Part shown: in pieces, positions 44,345 to 52,942 of the stretch | How positions within the stretch are numbered: position 1 is the first letter of the stretch | How the letters are laid out: each line of letters starts with the position of its first letter | From: Chryseobacterium piscicola | GTDB lineage: Bacteria > Bacteroidota > Bacteroidia > Flavobacteriales > Weeksellaceae | Reading direction: 5' to 3' | Assembly: GCF_900156685.1 (NCBI RefSeq) | Contig: NZ_FTOJ01000004.1 | Coordinates: 186,001 to 250,000, forward strand | Length of the DNA stretch: 64,000 nucleotides | Position numbers and translations under genes: made by a program | The notes under the pieces: generated by a model | Databases searched by the model: none | Told to the model about the DNA's origin: nothing | Seen by the model: the letters and a program-made list of their open reading frames with translations, nothing else

Positions 44345-45550
44345 TTAAGAAACTCTCTCAATAAGAGCCATGTAGAAACCGTCATAGCCTTCGCTAGGCA
44401 TCACTTTTTCGTCTTTTATCAATTTGAAATTCGGATTGTTTTTAATGAATTCATCTACCTGCTTATTGTTTTCGGACGGTAAAATAGAACAAGTAGCGTA
44501 AACCATTTTTCCACTAATCTTCAGCATTTTAGAATAGTCTTGAATGATCTGTTGCTGTTCTTTTTTGATTCTGTCGATAAAATCCTGATTTATTTTCCAT
44601 TTGCTGTCTGGGTTTCTTTTCAAAACACCCAAACCAGAACATGGCGCATCAATCAAAAGCCTGTCAACCTTATCATGAAGGCGTTTTATCACTTTTGTAT
44701 CTGTTATCACTCTGGTTTCTATGTTGTGAGCTCCGGCTCTTTTTGCACGACGTTTCAGTTCTGCCAATTTCCATTCGAAAATGTCAAGGGCAATTATTTG
44801 TCCTTTATTTCCCATTAAAGCCGCCAAATGTAGTGTTTTTCCACCTGCACCTGCACAGGCATCAACCACTCTCTGTCCTTCTTTTACATCAAGAAAATAT
44901 CCAATTTTTTGTGAAGAAGCATCTTGTACTTCAAATAAGCCTTCTTTGAATGCGGTTGTAAGAAAAACATTCTTTTTTTCTTCAAGCTGTACCGCATCAG
45001 GATAGTTTCTAATGGTAAAAGCGTTTACGTTTTCATCTGAAAGATCAGAAATAAGTTCTCTTGGTGTTGTTCTTAAAGAGTTTGCGCGCAAAACTGTAGG
45101 TGCTTTTTCATTTAAGGCAATCATTTCCTTTTCCCATTTTTCGCCCAACTCTTTTTCTAAAGTCTCTACAAGCCATTCTGGGATAGAATGCTCTATTGCT
45201 TTAGTAGGAACAGTTCCTTTTTTTAGTTTTGTAGTGATGTCGGCGATTTTGATGCCTTCAAATTCTTCAAATCTCTTGTAATTGGTTTTGCTCCAAAGAA
45301 GATAAGCAATGATTAATTTGTAGATATTAGTGGGTTTCACACCTTCTCCCATATAATATTCAAGGCGTTTTTTCCAGCGGATGATATTATAGAAAATCTC
45401 AGAAACAACTGCTCTGTCTTGGCTTCCCCATTGTCTGTGGGCTTTCAAAAGTCTTTCTATTACTTTATCTGCGTATTTGTTTTTTTCGAAAAAAGTTTCT
45501 TGTAAAGCATCGTGAATACCGATCGCCAGGTTTCTGTGAATTAATTCCAT
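44345..45550 (-). CDS. RsmB/NOP family rRNA cytosine methyltransferase
   Basis: A 401-residue SAM-dependent m5C RNA methyltransferase. The N-terminal 130 residues are an NusB-like helical region. The catalytic domain has the SAM-binding motif VVDACAGAGGKTLHLA, the motif IV IDAPCSGLGVLKRNPDSKW with Cys304, and motif VI YATCSILPSENN with the nucleophile Cys354. RsmB methylates 16S rRNA C967 in E. coli; the target here is not proven. Two -7 matches overlap at 45577-45592 on the minus strand. Confidence 0.92.
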   Translation of the reverse strand: MELIHRNLAIGIHDALQETFFEKNKYADKVIERLLKAHRQWGSQDRAVVSEIFYNIIRWKKRLEYYMGEGVKPTNIYKLIIAYLLWSKTNYKRFEEFEGIKIADITTKLKKGTVPTKAIEHSIPEWLVETLEKELGEKWEKEMIALNEKAPTVLRANSLRTTPRELISDLSDENVNAFTIRNYPDAVQLEEKKNVFLTTAFKEGLFEVQDASSQKIGYFLDVKEGQRVVDACAGAGGKTLHLAALMGNKGQIIALDIFEWKLAELKRRAKRAGAHNIETRVITDTKVIKRLHDKVDRLLIDAPCSGLGVLKRNPDSKWKINQDFIDRIKKEQQQIIQDYSKMLKISGKMVYATCSILPSENNKQVDEFIKNNPNFKLIKDEKVMPSEGYDGFYMALIERVS

Positions 45551-45925
45551 AAATTGCTGTAAGCTGTTTGAATATGCAAAAATACAAAATTAAGTTTAAG
45601 GTTCAGCGTTTAAAGTTTTGGTTGTGGAATTCAAAATTCAAGCTTTGGAGATGGTTCATCGTGATCAATATTGTAAACAAATTATAATTTCAATTTTAGT
45701 AAATGATTGCTTGTTACACGCAAAGCCTTTGTACCAAAGACAATAATGATAAACGATAGTTCTATAAGAGCGATACCTTTCTTAAGAATGAATTGCGTAG
45801 GGTCGGTTTATTTTGATTTTCTTTTTTTTTTTTTTGAATTTTAATATTGAAAGATTTGCAATGCAATAGTTAATAATATTATTTCATCCAACACAAAACC
45901 TTACCTTTGCAAAAAATTAAAAAAA
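45551..45925. other. Gene-free gap
   Basis: The gap holds the divergent promoters of the methyltransferase and yjdM genes, a short low-complexity reading frame near 45573 that I do not believe in, and a poly-T stretch near 45820. The sequence near 45716 with ACGCAAAG resembles the edge of the repeat region near 35300, but only weakly. Confidence 0.5.
45902..45909 (+). promoter_or_regulatory. -7 element of yjdM
   Basis: TACCTTTG, an exact match, 16 nt before the ATG at 45926. Confidence 0.55.
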
Positions 45926-46258
45926 ATGAGCGACGCGGTGATTTGCCCGAAATGTCAGTCTGAGTTTACTTATGAGCAAGATGATCTGATGGTTTGTTCG
46001 CAGTGTTTTCACGAGTGGAATCCTGCAGAAACAGATGATTCAGATAAAATTCTGGATGCCAACGGAAATGAATTGAAAGATGGCGATTCTGTAGTGGTTG
46101 TAAAAGATTTACCTGTGAAAGGAGCTCCGAAACCTGTAAAAGCAGGAACTAAAGTGAAAAACATCCGTTTAAGACCCAATAGCGACCATAATATTGATTG
46201 TAAAATTGATGGTTTTGGCTCAATGGCTTTAAAATCTGAGTTTGTAAAGAAGGCGTAA
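45926..46258 (+). CDS. yjdM: Zinc-ribbon protein YjdM (PhnA family)
   Basis: A 110-residue cytoplasmic protein. The N-terminal zinc ribbon has CPKCQSEF and CSQCFHEW, and the C-terminal domain has [14 protein letters not shown] and the ending [22 protein letters not shown], which matches the PhnA/YjdM family over its full length. Despite its early name it is not required for phosphonate use in E. coli. No phosphonate genes are nearby. Confidence 0.93.
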   Translation: MSDAVICPKCQSEFTYEQDDLMVCSQCFHEWNPAETDDSDKILDANGNELKDGDSVVVVKDLPVKGAPKPVKAGTKVKNIRLRPNSDHNIDCKIDGFGSMALKSEFVKKA

Positions 46259-46300
46259 TCGCATTTTGGAAAATTCACTTTCAAAAATTAGTAAAAAAAT

Positions 46301-46714
46301 ATGCTTTCAAGTAGAATTTATTTTAATAATATTCTAAGGAATATGCTGGCTTCTGTAGCCGGATTTATATTTTGTTGGATGATATTCAGTGCTATTAATA
46401 CCAATACTAGCGAAGAAATAATATTGGCAGGTTTTGGGATATTGATGGTTTTTGCTGCTTTATTTTTTTACAGTGCTATTGTAGAAAATATACTTTTTTT
46501 TATCACGAAAAGAAGAGGGCTGTTTTCTATTTTACTCACACATTCTACAATGATTGCTATAATGTGCCTTACCTATTTTTATTTAGAAAGAGAATTTTCT
46601 TTGGAGATGTGTTGTTTTTTAATCGTTTTTATATCAGCTCAAATTATGGGTTTCAAGTATCAAAACAAAGTACATTTAAGAAAAATAAAAAAGGGAGAGA
46701 ATTGTACAGTGTAA
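46301..46714 (+). CDS. Small four-helix membrane protein
   Basis: A 137-residue protein with about four membrane helices and a short Lys-rich C-terminal tail. It follows yjdM by 42 nt on the same strand and may be co-transcribed. I do not recognise it. Confidence 0.65.
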   Translation: MLSSRIYFNNILRNMLASVAGFIFCWMIFSAINTNTSEEIILAGFGILMVFAALFFYSAIVENILFFITKRRGLFSILLTHSTMIAIMCLTYFYLEREFSLEMCCFLIVFISAQIMGFKYQNKVHLRKIKKGENCTV

Positions 46715-46763
46715 TCTTTCTGATATTTTATTTATCTATATTAAGCCGTTGTTTTTCTTGAGG

Positions 46764-47699
46764 TTAAATAAAGTTTAAGTTAACAAATCCTTCAGTTTTA
46801 TCCTCGGTATAAATAATGATTTCTTTGTTTTTTGCGGCCAATTTATTCCAATAAAAACTGCCTGCAAAACGGCTTTCAAGAACTTCTGCAGCAATCCCGT
46901 TTTCTGAAATTTTTATTTCTCTGGGATAATATGAAAACTTTGAAATATTAAATTCATTCTTTTCCTCTTCACTAAAAATATTGACTTCGCCGAAAAGTTG
47001 AGCAACATATTCGTTGTATGGATTTTTGTAAATTTCTTTAGGATGATCATTCTGAATCAACCTTCCTTGTTTCAAAATCACCATTTGATCTAGCCAAGGC
47101 AAAATATCCTGAATTTCGTGTGTAGAAATAATAAGAGAAATGTCATTTTGCTTTACATATCTGAAAAGCCTTTCTCTTAGCTCAATTTTTCTAGAAAAAT
47201 CAAGATTAGAAAACGGTTCGTCTAGTACCAAAAGTTTTGGTAACACGGAAAGAGCTCTTGCAATAGCAACCCTTTGTTGTTGTCCTCCACTCAAATATTT
47301 AGGTAAAATAGAGGCAAATTCTGTAAGCCCAACGACGTCCAAAAGTTCATTTATCGTCTCTTTTTTTTTAGTAAGATTACTATTAGATAAAAATTTACCC
47401 ACGTTTTCGGCAACGGTTGCATACGGCATCAGATCAAAATTTTGGGCTACATATTTCATTTCTGGTTCTCCTGGAACTAGGTTTGCTTTTGGGCCAAAAG
47501 TTTTTTTTCCTTCAAAAATAATTTCGCCGCTTTCCCAATTAAGAAGTCCATAAATAAGACTCAGAAGCGTAGATTTTCCGCAACCGCTTTCTCCGGCAAG
47601 TGCAATTATTTTACCAGAATCGAATTTTAGATTCATATTCTGAAAAAGCGGTTTCTCTTCAGAATAAGAAAAAAACAAGTTATTAATTTCTAAAAGCAT
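46764..47699 (-). CDS. ABC transporter ATP-binding protein, orphan
   Basis: A 311-residue importer-type ATPase. I use ATG 47699, because the upstream alternative at 47735 would cover the promoter. It has Walker A GESGCGKSTLL, signature LSGGQQQRVAIARAL, Walker B LLVLDEPFSNLD and an H-loop STHEIQD. The last 85 residues look like a TOBE-type regulatory extension, as in the CysA/FbpC/PotA group. No permease or binding protein lies nearby, so the substrate cannot be inferred. Confidence 0.88.
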   Translation of the reverse strand: MLLEINNLFFSYSEEKPLFQNMNLKFDSGKIIALAGESGCGKSTLLSLIYGLLNWESGEIIFEGKKTFGPKANLVPGEPEMKYVAQNFDLMPYATVAENVGKFLSNSNLTKKKETINELLDVVGLTEFASILPKYLSGGQQQRVAIARALSVLPKLLVLDEPFSNLDFSRKIELRERLFRYVKQNDISLIISTHEIQDILPWLDQMVILKQGRLIQNDHPKEIYKNPYNEYVAQLFGEVNIFSEEEKNEFNISKFSYYPREIKISENGIAAEVLESRFAGSFYWNKLAAKNKEIIIYTEDKTEGFVNLNFI

Positions 47700-47703
47700 T
47701 GTA

Positions 47704-47711
47704 CAAATGTA
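47704..47711 (-). promoter_or_regulatory. -7 element directly before the ABC ATPase gene
   Basis: TACATTTG on the minus strand ends 4 nt before the ATG at 47699, which would give a leaderless or nearly leaderless mRNA. Confidence 0.4.
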
Positions 47712-47772
47712 AGGTTTTTGCCAAAAAACTCTCATTTTTTAGTAAATTAGCCTTTTAAAAATTTAGAAAAAG

Positions 47773-48435
47773 ATGAAAAGATTACTATTTCCAATTGTGT
47801 TGTCTGTAATGATGGGTGGCTTGCTTATAGTCTCTTGCGGTAAAGAAAAGCCTGTGTATAGCGAAGCAAATGAAGTTGCCACTACAAAAGATGGAGCAAA
47901 ATATGTCTTGGATACTTTAAGCAGCAGAATAGAGTGGAAGGGGTACAAAGTATTTAAATCTGAAAACACCAGTCATTTTGGAAATATTAAATTTGAAAGT
48001 GGAGACGTTACCATAAAAGATGGAACTTTAGAAAGTGGTAAATTCGTAGCAGATATGACTTCTCTAAGTTCTGAAGACCTTAAAGATAAAGCTGATCAGC
48101 TAGAAAAATTGAACAGTCACCTAAAAAGTGCAGATTTTTTTGAGGTTGATAAATTTCCTACCGCATCTTATGAAATTACAAAAGTTTCACCCACCGCAGA
48201 TGGCGATTATAATACTGTTTTAGAGGGTAATCTTAGTATTAAAGGAATTTCAAAGCCGGTACAGTTTAAGGCAAATGTTTCTGTGAAGGGCAGTGAAGTG
48301 AGTATAGCGACAGAGCCAAAAGATATTATGCGTGAAGATTTTGAGGTAAAATTTCAATCTCCGACAGAAAACGGGGTGATTAAAAATGATGTTACTTTAC
48401 AAATAAAAGTGAAGGCATTAGAAAGAAAATTGTGA
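47773..48435 (+). CDS. YceI family lipoprotein
   Basis: A 220-residue lipoprotein with a lipobox IVSC and mature start CGKEK. The YceI lipocalin-like domain (about 40-218) has the pattern SRIEWKGYKVFKSENTSHFG, LNSHLKSADFFEVDKFPTASYEI and GNLSIKGISKPVQF. YceI proteins bind amphiphilic molecules such as isoprenoids. It is monocistronic. Confidence 0.93.
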   Translation: MKRLLFPIVLSVMMGGLLIVSCGKEKPVYSEANEVATTKDGAKYVLDTLSSRIEWKGYKVFKSENTSHFGNIKFESGDVTIKDGTLESGKFVADMTSLSSEDLKDKADQLEKLNSHLKSADFFEVDKFPTASYEITKVSPTADGDYNTVLEGNLSIKGISKPVQFKANVSVKGSEVSIATEPKDIMREDFEVKFQSPTENGVIKNDVTLQIKVKALERKL

Positions 48436-48472
48436 AAATAATCAAAACCTAAACAACGCTCTGGTAAAATTT

Positions 48473-48502
48473 AAAATCCGTTTCTAAAGAGACGGATTTT
48501 TT
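48473..48502 (+). terminator. Terminator of the YceI gene
   Basis: AAAATCCGTTTC / GAGACGGATTTT stem with a TAAA loop and T tail. Confidence 0.8.
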
Positions 48503-48537
48503 ATCTTAAATACAAAACATTTTTAAACTGAAAATCG

Positions 48538-48545
48538 TATTTTTG
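48538..48545 (+). promoter_or_regulatory. -7 element of pheS
   Basis: TATTTTTG, an exact match, 29 nt before the pheS ATG. Confidence 0.5.
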
Positions 48546-48574
48546 CACAAACATTTTTTGAAAGGGTAATAATA

Positions 48575-49585
48575 ATGATAGAAAAGATAGAAGAACTTTT
48601 GGTGGAAGTAAATAGTTTCAGTTCATCTTCAAAAGATGATATTGAGAACTTTCGTATAAAGTACAATGGCAAAAAAGGTGTCTTGAATGATTTCTATGAA
48701 ACATTGAAGGTAATTCCGAATGACCAAAAAAAGGAATTTGGACAAAAGATTAATACTCTTAAAAATGCAGTAAATGTAAAATTAGAAGACCTTAAGAACG
48801 CTTCTGCAACTACACTTATCCTTGAAAAAGATGACTTAACGAAACCTGCATTTCCTTTAGACTTAGGCTCAAGACATCCTATCAATTTGGTAAAACATAG
48901 AATTATTGAAATTTTTAAGTCTATCGGTTTCGCTGTAGCAGACGGCCCTGAAATTGAAGACGACTGGCATAATTTTAGCGCCCTTAATCTCCCAGAATAT
49001 CATCCGGCGAGAGATATGCAAGATACTTTCTTTATAGAACAAAATCCTGATCTTTTGTTGAGAACGCATACCTCATCTGTTCAAATACGATATATGGAAG
49101 AAAATCAGCCCCCAATCAGAATTCTTTCTCCGGGGAGGGTTTTCAGAAATGAAGCGGTTTCTTCACGTTCGCACTGTATTTTCCATCAGATTGAAGGTTT
49201 GTATATTGATGAAAATGTGAGTTTTGCAGATTTGAAACAAACCATTCAGTTTTTTACTACTGAGCTTTTTGGTAAATCTAAAATTAGATTAAGACCTTCT
49301 TACTTTCCTTTTACAGAGCCAAGCGCAGAGATTGATGTGTATTGGGGACTAAATTCTGAAACCGATTATAGAATTACAAAAGGAACGGGTTGGTTAGAAA
49401 TTATGGGTTGCGGAATGGTAGATCCTGCAGTTTTGAAAAATGTAAATATAGATTCTGAAAAATACTCTGGTTACGCTTTTGGTATGGGGATTGAGAGAAT
49501 TGTGATGCTTCTTTATCAAATGAGCGACATCAGAATGTTTTTTGAAAATGATATTAGAACTTTAGAACAATTTAAGACTTTGTAA
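48575..49585 (+). CDS. pheS: Phenylalanine-tRNA ligase alpha subunit
   Basis: A 336-residue class II synthetase subunit. The N-terminal coiled coil (1-90) binds tRNA. Motif 2 is visible as [21 protein letters not shown] and motif 3 as [24 protein letters not shown]. It forms the alpha2-beta2 enzyme with PheT. No pheT gene follows; the next gene is a kinase and a terminator separates them, so the subunit genes are unlinked, as is common in Bacteroidota. Confidence 0.96.
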   Translation: MIEKIEELLVEVNSFSSSSKDDIENFRIKYNGKKGVLNDFYETLKVIPNDQKKEFGQKINTLKNAVNVKLEDLKNASATTLILEKDDLTKPAFPLDLGSRHPINLVKHRIIEIFKSIGFAVADGPEIEDDWHNFSALNLPEYHPARDMQDTFFIEQNPDLLLRTHTSSVQIRYMEENQPPIRILSPGRVFRNEAVSSRSHCIFHQIEGLYIDENVSFADLKQTIQFFTTELFGKSKIRLRPSYFPFTEPSAEIDVYWGLNSETDYRITKGTGWLEIMGCGMVDPAVLKNVNIDSEKYSGYAFGMGIERIVMLLYQMSDIRMFFENDIRTLEQFKTL

Positions 49586-49606
49586 TCCTAAATTTTATAA
49601 ATATTT

Positions 49607-49636
49607 ATCCTGTGATTTTTTTACGGGATTTTTTTT
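49607..49636 (+). terminator. Terminator of pheS
   Basis: ATCCTGT / ACGGGAT hairpin with a T-rich loop, followed by eight T. Confidence 0.75.
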
Positions 49637-49809
49637 GTACCTTAAAACTCAATAAAGTAGTAGTAATTTCGAAAAATATTTTTTAATCATAAAAGTTACT
49701 TCACTTTTTACATGAATTTTAAATTGTTTTTGTAAATAAGTGTAAATTTACTGTCTTTTATTTTGTTTTGAGAGGAGAAACATTAAAACTAAACATTACC
49801 TGATTGAGT

Positions 49810-51549
49810 ATGAAAAATGTTGCAGATATTTCAAAACCTTATGGTTTTCGTTACAGAAAGCTTGTACACTATTCTTTAATTCTATGCATCCTGTTTATTC
49901 AACTGATAATTGCTGCTTTTTTTTATAACGAATTTGTAAAGAGTAAAAAATTATCTTTCTTGCAAAAACAACTAGATGAGATTCATTCTTTAGAAAATCT
50001 AACTACAGAATCTAGGCGAGAACTTCTAGTTGCACAAGATTATCTTCATAAATTTATGACTTCAAAAGATGAAACTTTTCTAGAGTCTTACTTTGCATCT
50101 TTGAAAGCTCTTGATGCTCATTTGAATAATATTAATAAATACGAAGACAGGTTTCCAAAAATTAAAAATCTTCTAGCATCTAGAAAAGAGAATTTTGCTA
50201 ACGAGAAAGATTTAAAAAAACTAATAGATTCTACTCACCAGTATACAAGTGATATTAATTTAAACAATCAAAGTGAGCTTCCAGATTTCGAGAAATTCAA
50301 TTTAGATTATGATTTTGATAAGTTTAATGTAGTTTTAGATACCAAAATCTATAGCGATACCGTAGTAAAGAAAGGTCTTTTCGGGAGATTGGGTGAGGCC
50401 ATTTCTGGGAAAGGGAAAAGAGAAAAAGACAGCGTCGTAATCACGGTGAAAGAGGGTGTGATGCCTACCTCAAAATCCATAAAAAAAGATTTTGACCGTA
50501 TTATAAAGCAGGTTAACAATCATTATACAGTTCAAAATAATAAGATTAAGGTAAAAGTAAAAGACAATCAAATTGATAATGATAATTTTTATAAAATTTT
50601 TAATGATCTTTTTATCTATAGCAACAGTTTGATGAATGTATATGAAACTGCAATAAAAGCCTCCAAAACTGATCTTGAGAAAGAATATGAAAAGCAAAGC
50701 GACAAGAATAACGAGATAAGAACATATCTTGTTTTCGGATCGATGATTTTGATGTTTGTGGTTTCTATTTTAATCATGTTGCTTACGAGAATTGCTTTTG
50801 TGTATGAAAGAAAGCTCAATGAAGCCAATCTTAAAATAAAAGAAAATCTTAATTTCAAAAATAGAATCTTGGGAATGTTGAGCCATGAGCTGAGATCTCC
50901 TTTGAAGATTATGGATATTTTTATCAGAAGAATAAAAAAGAAAACCAATGACGAAAGTATCCAAGAATATTTAAAATCTATAAGTTTTACCAATAATACT
51001 TTGTTAATACAAGCCAATCAGATTTTAGATTACACAAAAAACCAACAGATAAATAATAAATTGAATCTTGTTGAGTTTAATTTAAACGAAGAAATAGATG
51101 CGATCTTAAATTCTATACAACCTTACATTGAAACCCGAAACAATAATTTTGTTGTAGAACAAAATATAAATCCTGGATTAATGGTTTATTCTGATAATAA
51201 TAAAATAAATCAAATCTTTATGAATATCTTGGGGAATGCAAATAAATTTACAGAAAACGGAGAAATAAAAGTAGTAACCACAGCCGAGAAGATATCTGCC
51301 GATACTGCAGTTTTAAAAACCACAATTACGGATACTGGCGTTGGAATTTCGAAGTCTGATTTAGAAAAAATATTTGAACCCTATTATCAAGGTGTGATTT
51401 CTGACAAGGTGGAAAATCTTGGTGCTGGTTTGGGTCTAAGTCTTTGCAAAGAATTGGCAGAATTGTATTCTGGCTTTTTAAAAGTGGATAGTGAAAAAAA
51501 TGTCGGTACTAAAGTAGAATTTTTATTGAACTTACAAATAAAAAAATGA
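49810..51549 (+). CDS. Membrane sensor histidine kinase, HisKA type
   Basis: A 579-residue kinase. Helix 1 is at about residues 20-42 and helix 2 at about 302-327, so about 260 residues face the periplasm; this region is helical and charged. The cytoplasmic part has HisKA with His359 in MLSHELRSPLKIMD, an N box MNILGNANKFTENG, and G boxes DTGVGIS and NLGAGLGLSLCK. The start is ATG 49810, two codons after a TTG alternative. It overlaps the regulator gene by 4 nt. A HisKA kinase paired with a LuxR-type regulator is less usual than HisKA_3. Confidence 0.93.
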   Translation: MKNVADISKPYGFRYRKLVHYSLILCILFIQLIIAAFFYNEFVKSKKLSFLQKQLDEIHSLENLTTESRRELLVAQDYLHKFMTSKDETFLESYFASLKALDAHLNNINKYEDRFPKIKNLLASRKENFANEKDLKKLIDSTHQYTSDINLNNQSELPDFEKFNLDYDFDKFNVVLDTKIYSDTVVKKGLFGRLGEAISGKGKREKDSVVITVKEGVMPTSKSIKKDFDRIIKQVNNHYTVQNNKIKVKVKDNQIDNDNFYKIFNDLFIYSNSLMNVYETAIKASKTDLEKEYEKQSDKNNEIRTYLVFGSMILMFVVSILIMLLTRIAFVYERKLNEANLKIKENLNFKNRILGMLSHELRSPLKIMDIFIRRIKKKTNDESIQEYLKSISFTNNTLLIQANQILDYTKNQQINNKLNLVEFNLNEEIDAILNSIQPYIETRNNNFVVEQNINPGLMVYSDNNKINQIFMNILGNANKFTENGEIKVVTTAEKISADTAVLKTTITDTGVGISKSDLEKIFEPYYQGVISDKVENLGAGLGLSLCKELAELYSGFLKVDSEKNVGTKVEFLLNLQIKK

Positions 51550-52187
51550 CAAATCAAAATTTGAAAAACGTAACGTTTGTACTTGCAGATGACCATAGTT
51601 TAATAAGACAAGGAATGGAGATTGTCATTGAAGAAGCAGGTTTTGAGGGCAATATTTACCATGCATCAACTTTACAGAAGCTATTGAAGTGCGTTTCTGA
51701 AAATGAAATCGAAATTGCGGTTATAGACGCTGTTTTCCCCGACGGAAATAGTGTAACCATTATTCCTGAACTAAAAAAAATAAAGCCTGAGCTCAAGGTT
51801 CTTGTGTTTTCTGGTTTGGAAGAAGAAGATTATGCCCTGAAATTTTTCAACGCAGGAGCTAATGGTTTCCTGACGAAAGTGAGCGAGGAAGAAGAGATAA
51901 AAAATGCGCTGTTGAAAATTTATCATGAAGGAAGATATATTTCTACTGTTTCTCAAGGTTTAATGATGGCCTCATTACAAGTGTCGCCAAAACAAAATCT
52001 TCTTTCAAAACTTACAGAAAGGGAAATTCAGATTGTAAAAATGTATGTACAAGGCTATGGTAATTTAGAAATTGCCAACCAGCTAGACATTAAACAAAAT
52101 ACAGTAAGCACAATAAAAAAACGTGTTTTCGAAAAACTTGATATTGATAATCTCGTAGATCTTGCTGACCTGCTAAAAAGCCTTTAA
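51546..52187 (+). CDS. LuxR/NarL-type response regulator
   Basis: A 213-residue regulator with receiver residues Asp15-Asp16 and phospho-acceptor Asp61 in AVIDAVFPDG, and a C-terminal LuxR helix-turn-helix (LTEREIQIVKMYVQGYGNLEIANQLDIKQNTVSTIKKR in outline). The ATGA overlap with the kinase gene marks them as a pair. The 755-nt gap downstream has a candidate small RNA that it might control. Confidence 0.93.
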   Translation: MTNQNLKNVTFVLADDHSLIRQGMEIVIEEAGFEGNIYHASTLQKLLKCVSENEIEIAVIDAVFPDGNSVTIIPELKKIKPELKVLVFSGLEEEDYALKFFNAGANGFLTKVSEEEEIKNALLKIYHEGRYISTVSQGLMMASLQVSPKQNLLSKLTEREIQIVKMYVQGYGNLEIANQLDIKQNTVSTIKKRVFEKLDIDNLVDLADLLKSL

Positions 52188-52306
52188 TATTATTCACTTT
52201 TATTTGATTCTATAACGTTTTTGTGAAGCTCAATATTTTTGCTTATCATAAATATTGATTTTAATATTCAAGACTAATTTTATTTTTATAAAAAAAATAT
52301 CGTTTT

Positions 52307-52342
52307 TAAAACGCTAACTCATTCATTGTTAGTGTTTTTTTT
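52307..52342 (+). terminator. Terminator of the second two-component operon
   Basis: ACGCTAAC / GTTAGTGT stem with one wobble, flanked by AAAA / TTTT and a T8 run. It lies about 120 nt after the regulator stop. Confidence 0.7.
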
Positions 52343-52413
52343 GTTTAGTAGAATTTGTTTTTTCTACTTTAATATATTCTTATCATTTATTTATCGTAAA
52401 AATACGGAGCGTT

Positions 52414-52456
52414 TTGTAGAAAAATATCTACAAGCTGAGTGATAAATATCTACAAG
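52414..52456. promoter_or_regulatory. Inverted and direct repeat upstream of a promoter
   Basis: TTGTAGA (52414-52420) and TCTACAA (52427-52433) form an inverted repeat. AAATATCTACAAG is repeated exactly at 52422-52434 and 52444-52456, period 22. The site ends 30 nt before the -7 element at 52487, a usual place for an activator site. Confidence 0.5.
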
Positions 52457-52486
52457 ATTTATTCGTTTTCTACTTTCATATCACTC

Positions 52487-52494
52487 TATATTTG
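52487..52494 (+). promoter_or_regulatory. -7 element of the candidate small RNA
   Basis: TATATTTG, an exact TAnnTTTG match, with no protein gene in the following 200 nt. No clear TTG at -33, which would fit an activator-dependent promoter. Confidence 0.5.
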
Positions 52495-52498
52495 TATC

Positions 52499-52705
52499 AA
52501 GAAAAATGCTCATTGTAACACAGGTTAAACATATGTTTTCTGAAAAGGATTAAGTGATTTCCATGCAATAAATAAAACACATCCTATCAGTGAGCAAAGG
52601 TATTAGGAAAATTATTTCAATATATTAATTTTTGATTTGGTGTGAATGAACACAAATGATGAACACCTAGTATCATATTGACAGAGCCGAAAGGCTCTGT
52701 TTTTT
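52499..52705 (+). ncRNA. Candidate small RNA of about 205 nt
   Basis: The predicted transcript begins just after TATATTTG (52487) and ends at a strong terminator (52681). Only tiny reading frames of 11-15 codons lie inside. A GGTGT / ACACC pairing near 52638-52666 suggests structure ahead of the terminator. The size would fit 6S RNA or a regulatory RNA, but I cannot assign a family. Confidence 0.5.
52681..52705 (+). terminator. Terminator of the candidate small RNA
   Basis: Perfect 8-bp stem ACAGAGCC / GGCTCTGT with a GAAA tetraloop and a T5 tail. Confidence 0.85.
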
Positions 52706-52776
52706 GAAACTGAAAAATTATTAATAAAAACACATTTATATATATTCTAAAAACACAATTGATTAACCAAAAGTAT

Positions 52777-52819
52777 CCTATTTATTACGCCTAACGGCTT
52801 TTAAATAGGTGCTTTTTTT
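52777..52819 (+). terminator. Second terminator-like hairpin in the gap
   Basis: CCTATTTA / TAAATAGG outer stem with inner GCC / GGC pairing, followed by TGC and seven T. Confidence 0.6.
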
Positions 52820-52894
52820 CTTGCTAAAATGCCAATATGGCTTTAATGATAATGTATTTTCAACCAATACAGTTTAGTTTAGTTTTTATAAATC

Positions 52895-52923
52895 AAAAGC
52901 CCTCAGAATTTCTGAAGGCTTTT
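52895..52923 (-). terminator. Terminator of the DUF3108 gene
   Basis: AAAAGCC-TCAGA / TCTGA-GGCTTTT stem with one internal mismatch, just past the minus-strand stop. Confidence 0.65.
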
Positions 52924-52942
52924 GTATTTTCTATAAATAATA

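Larger units (their letters stand above)
52188..52942. other. Long gap between genes with promoter and stacked terminators
   Basis: The gap has no supported protein gene. It contains the regulator's terminator (52307), an inverted and a direct repeat (52414-52456), a -7 element (52487), a candidate small RNA ending at 52705, a further hairpin-T tract (52777) and the terminator of the DUF3108 gene (52895). Confidence 0.6.

Noticed and set aside
45573-45690. Short Lys/Phe/Trp-rich frame in the gap before yjdM
   Set aside because: It covers divergent promoters and low-complexity sequence and resembles no protein.
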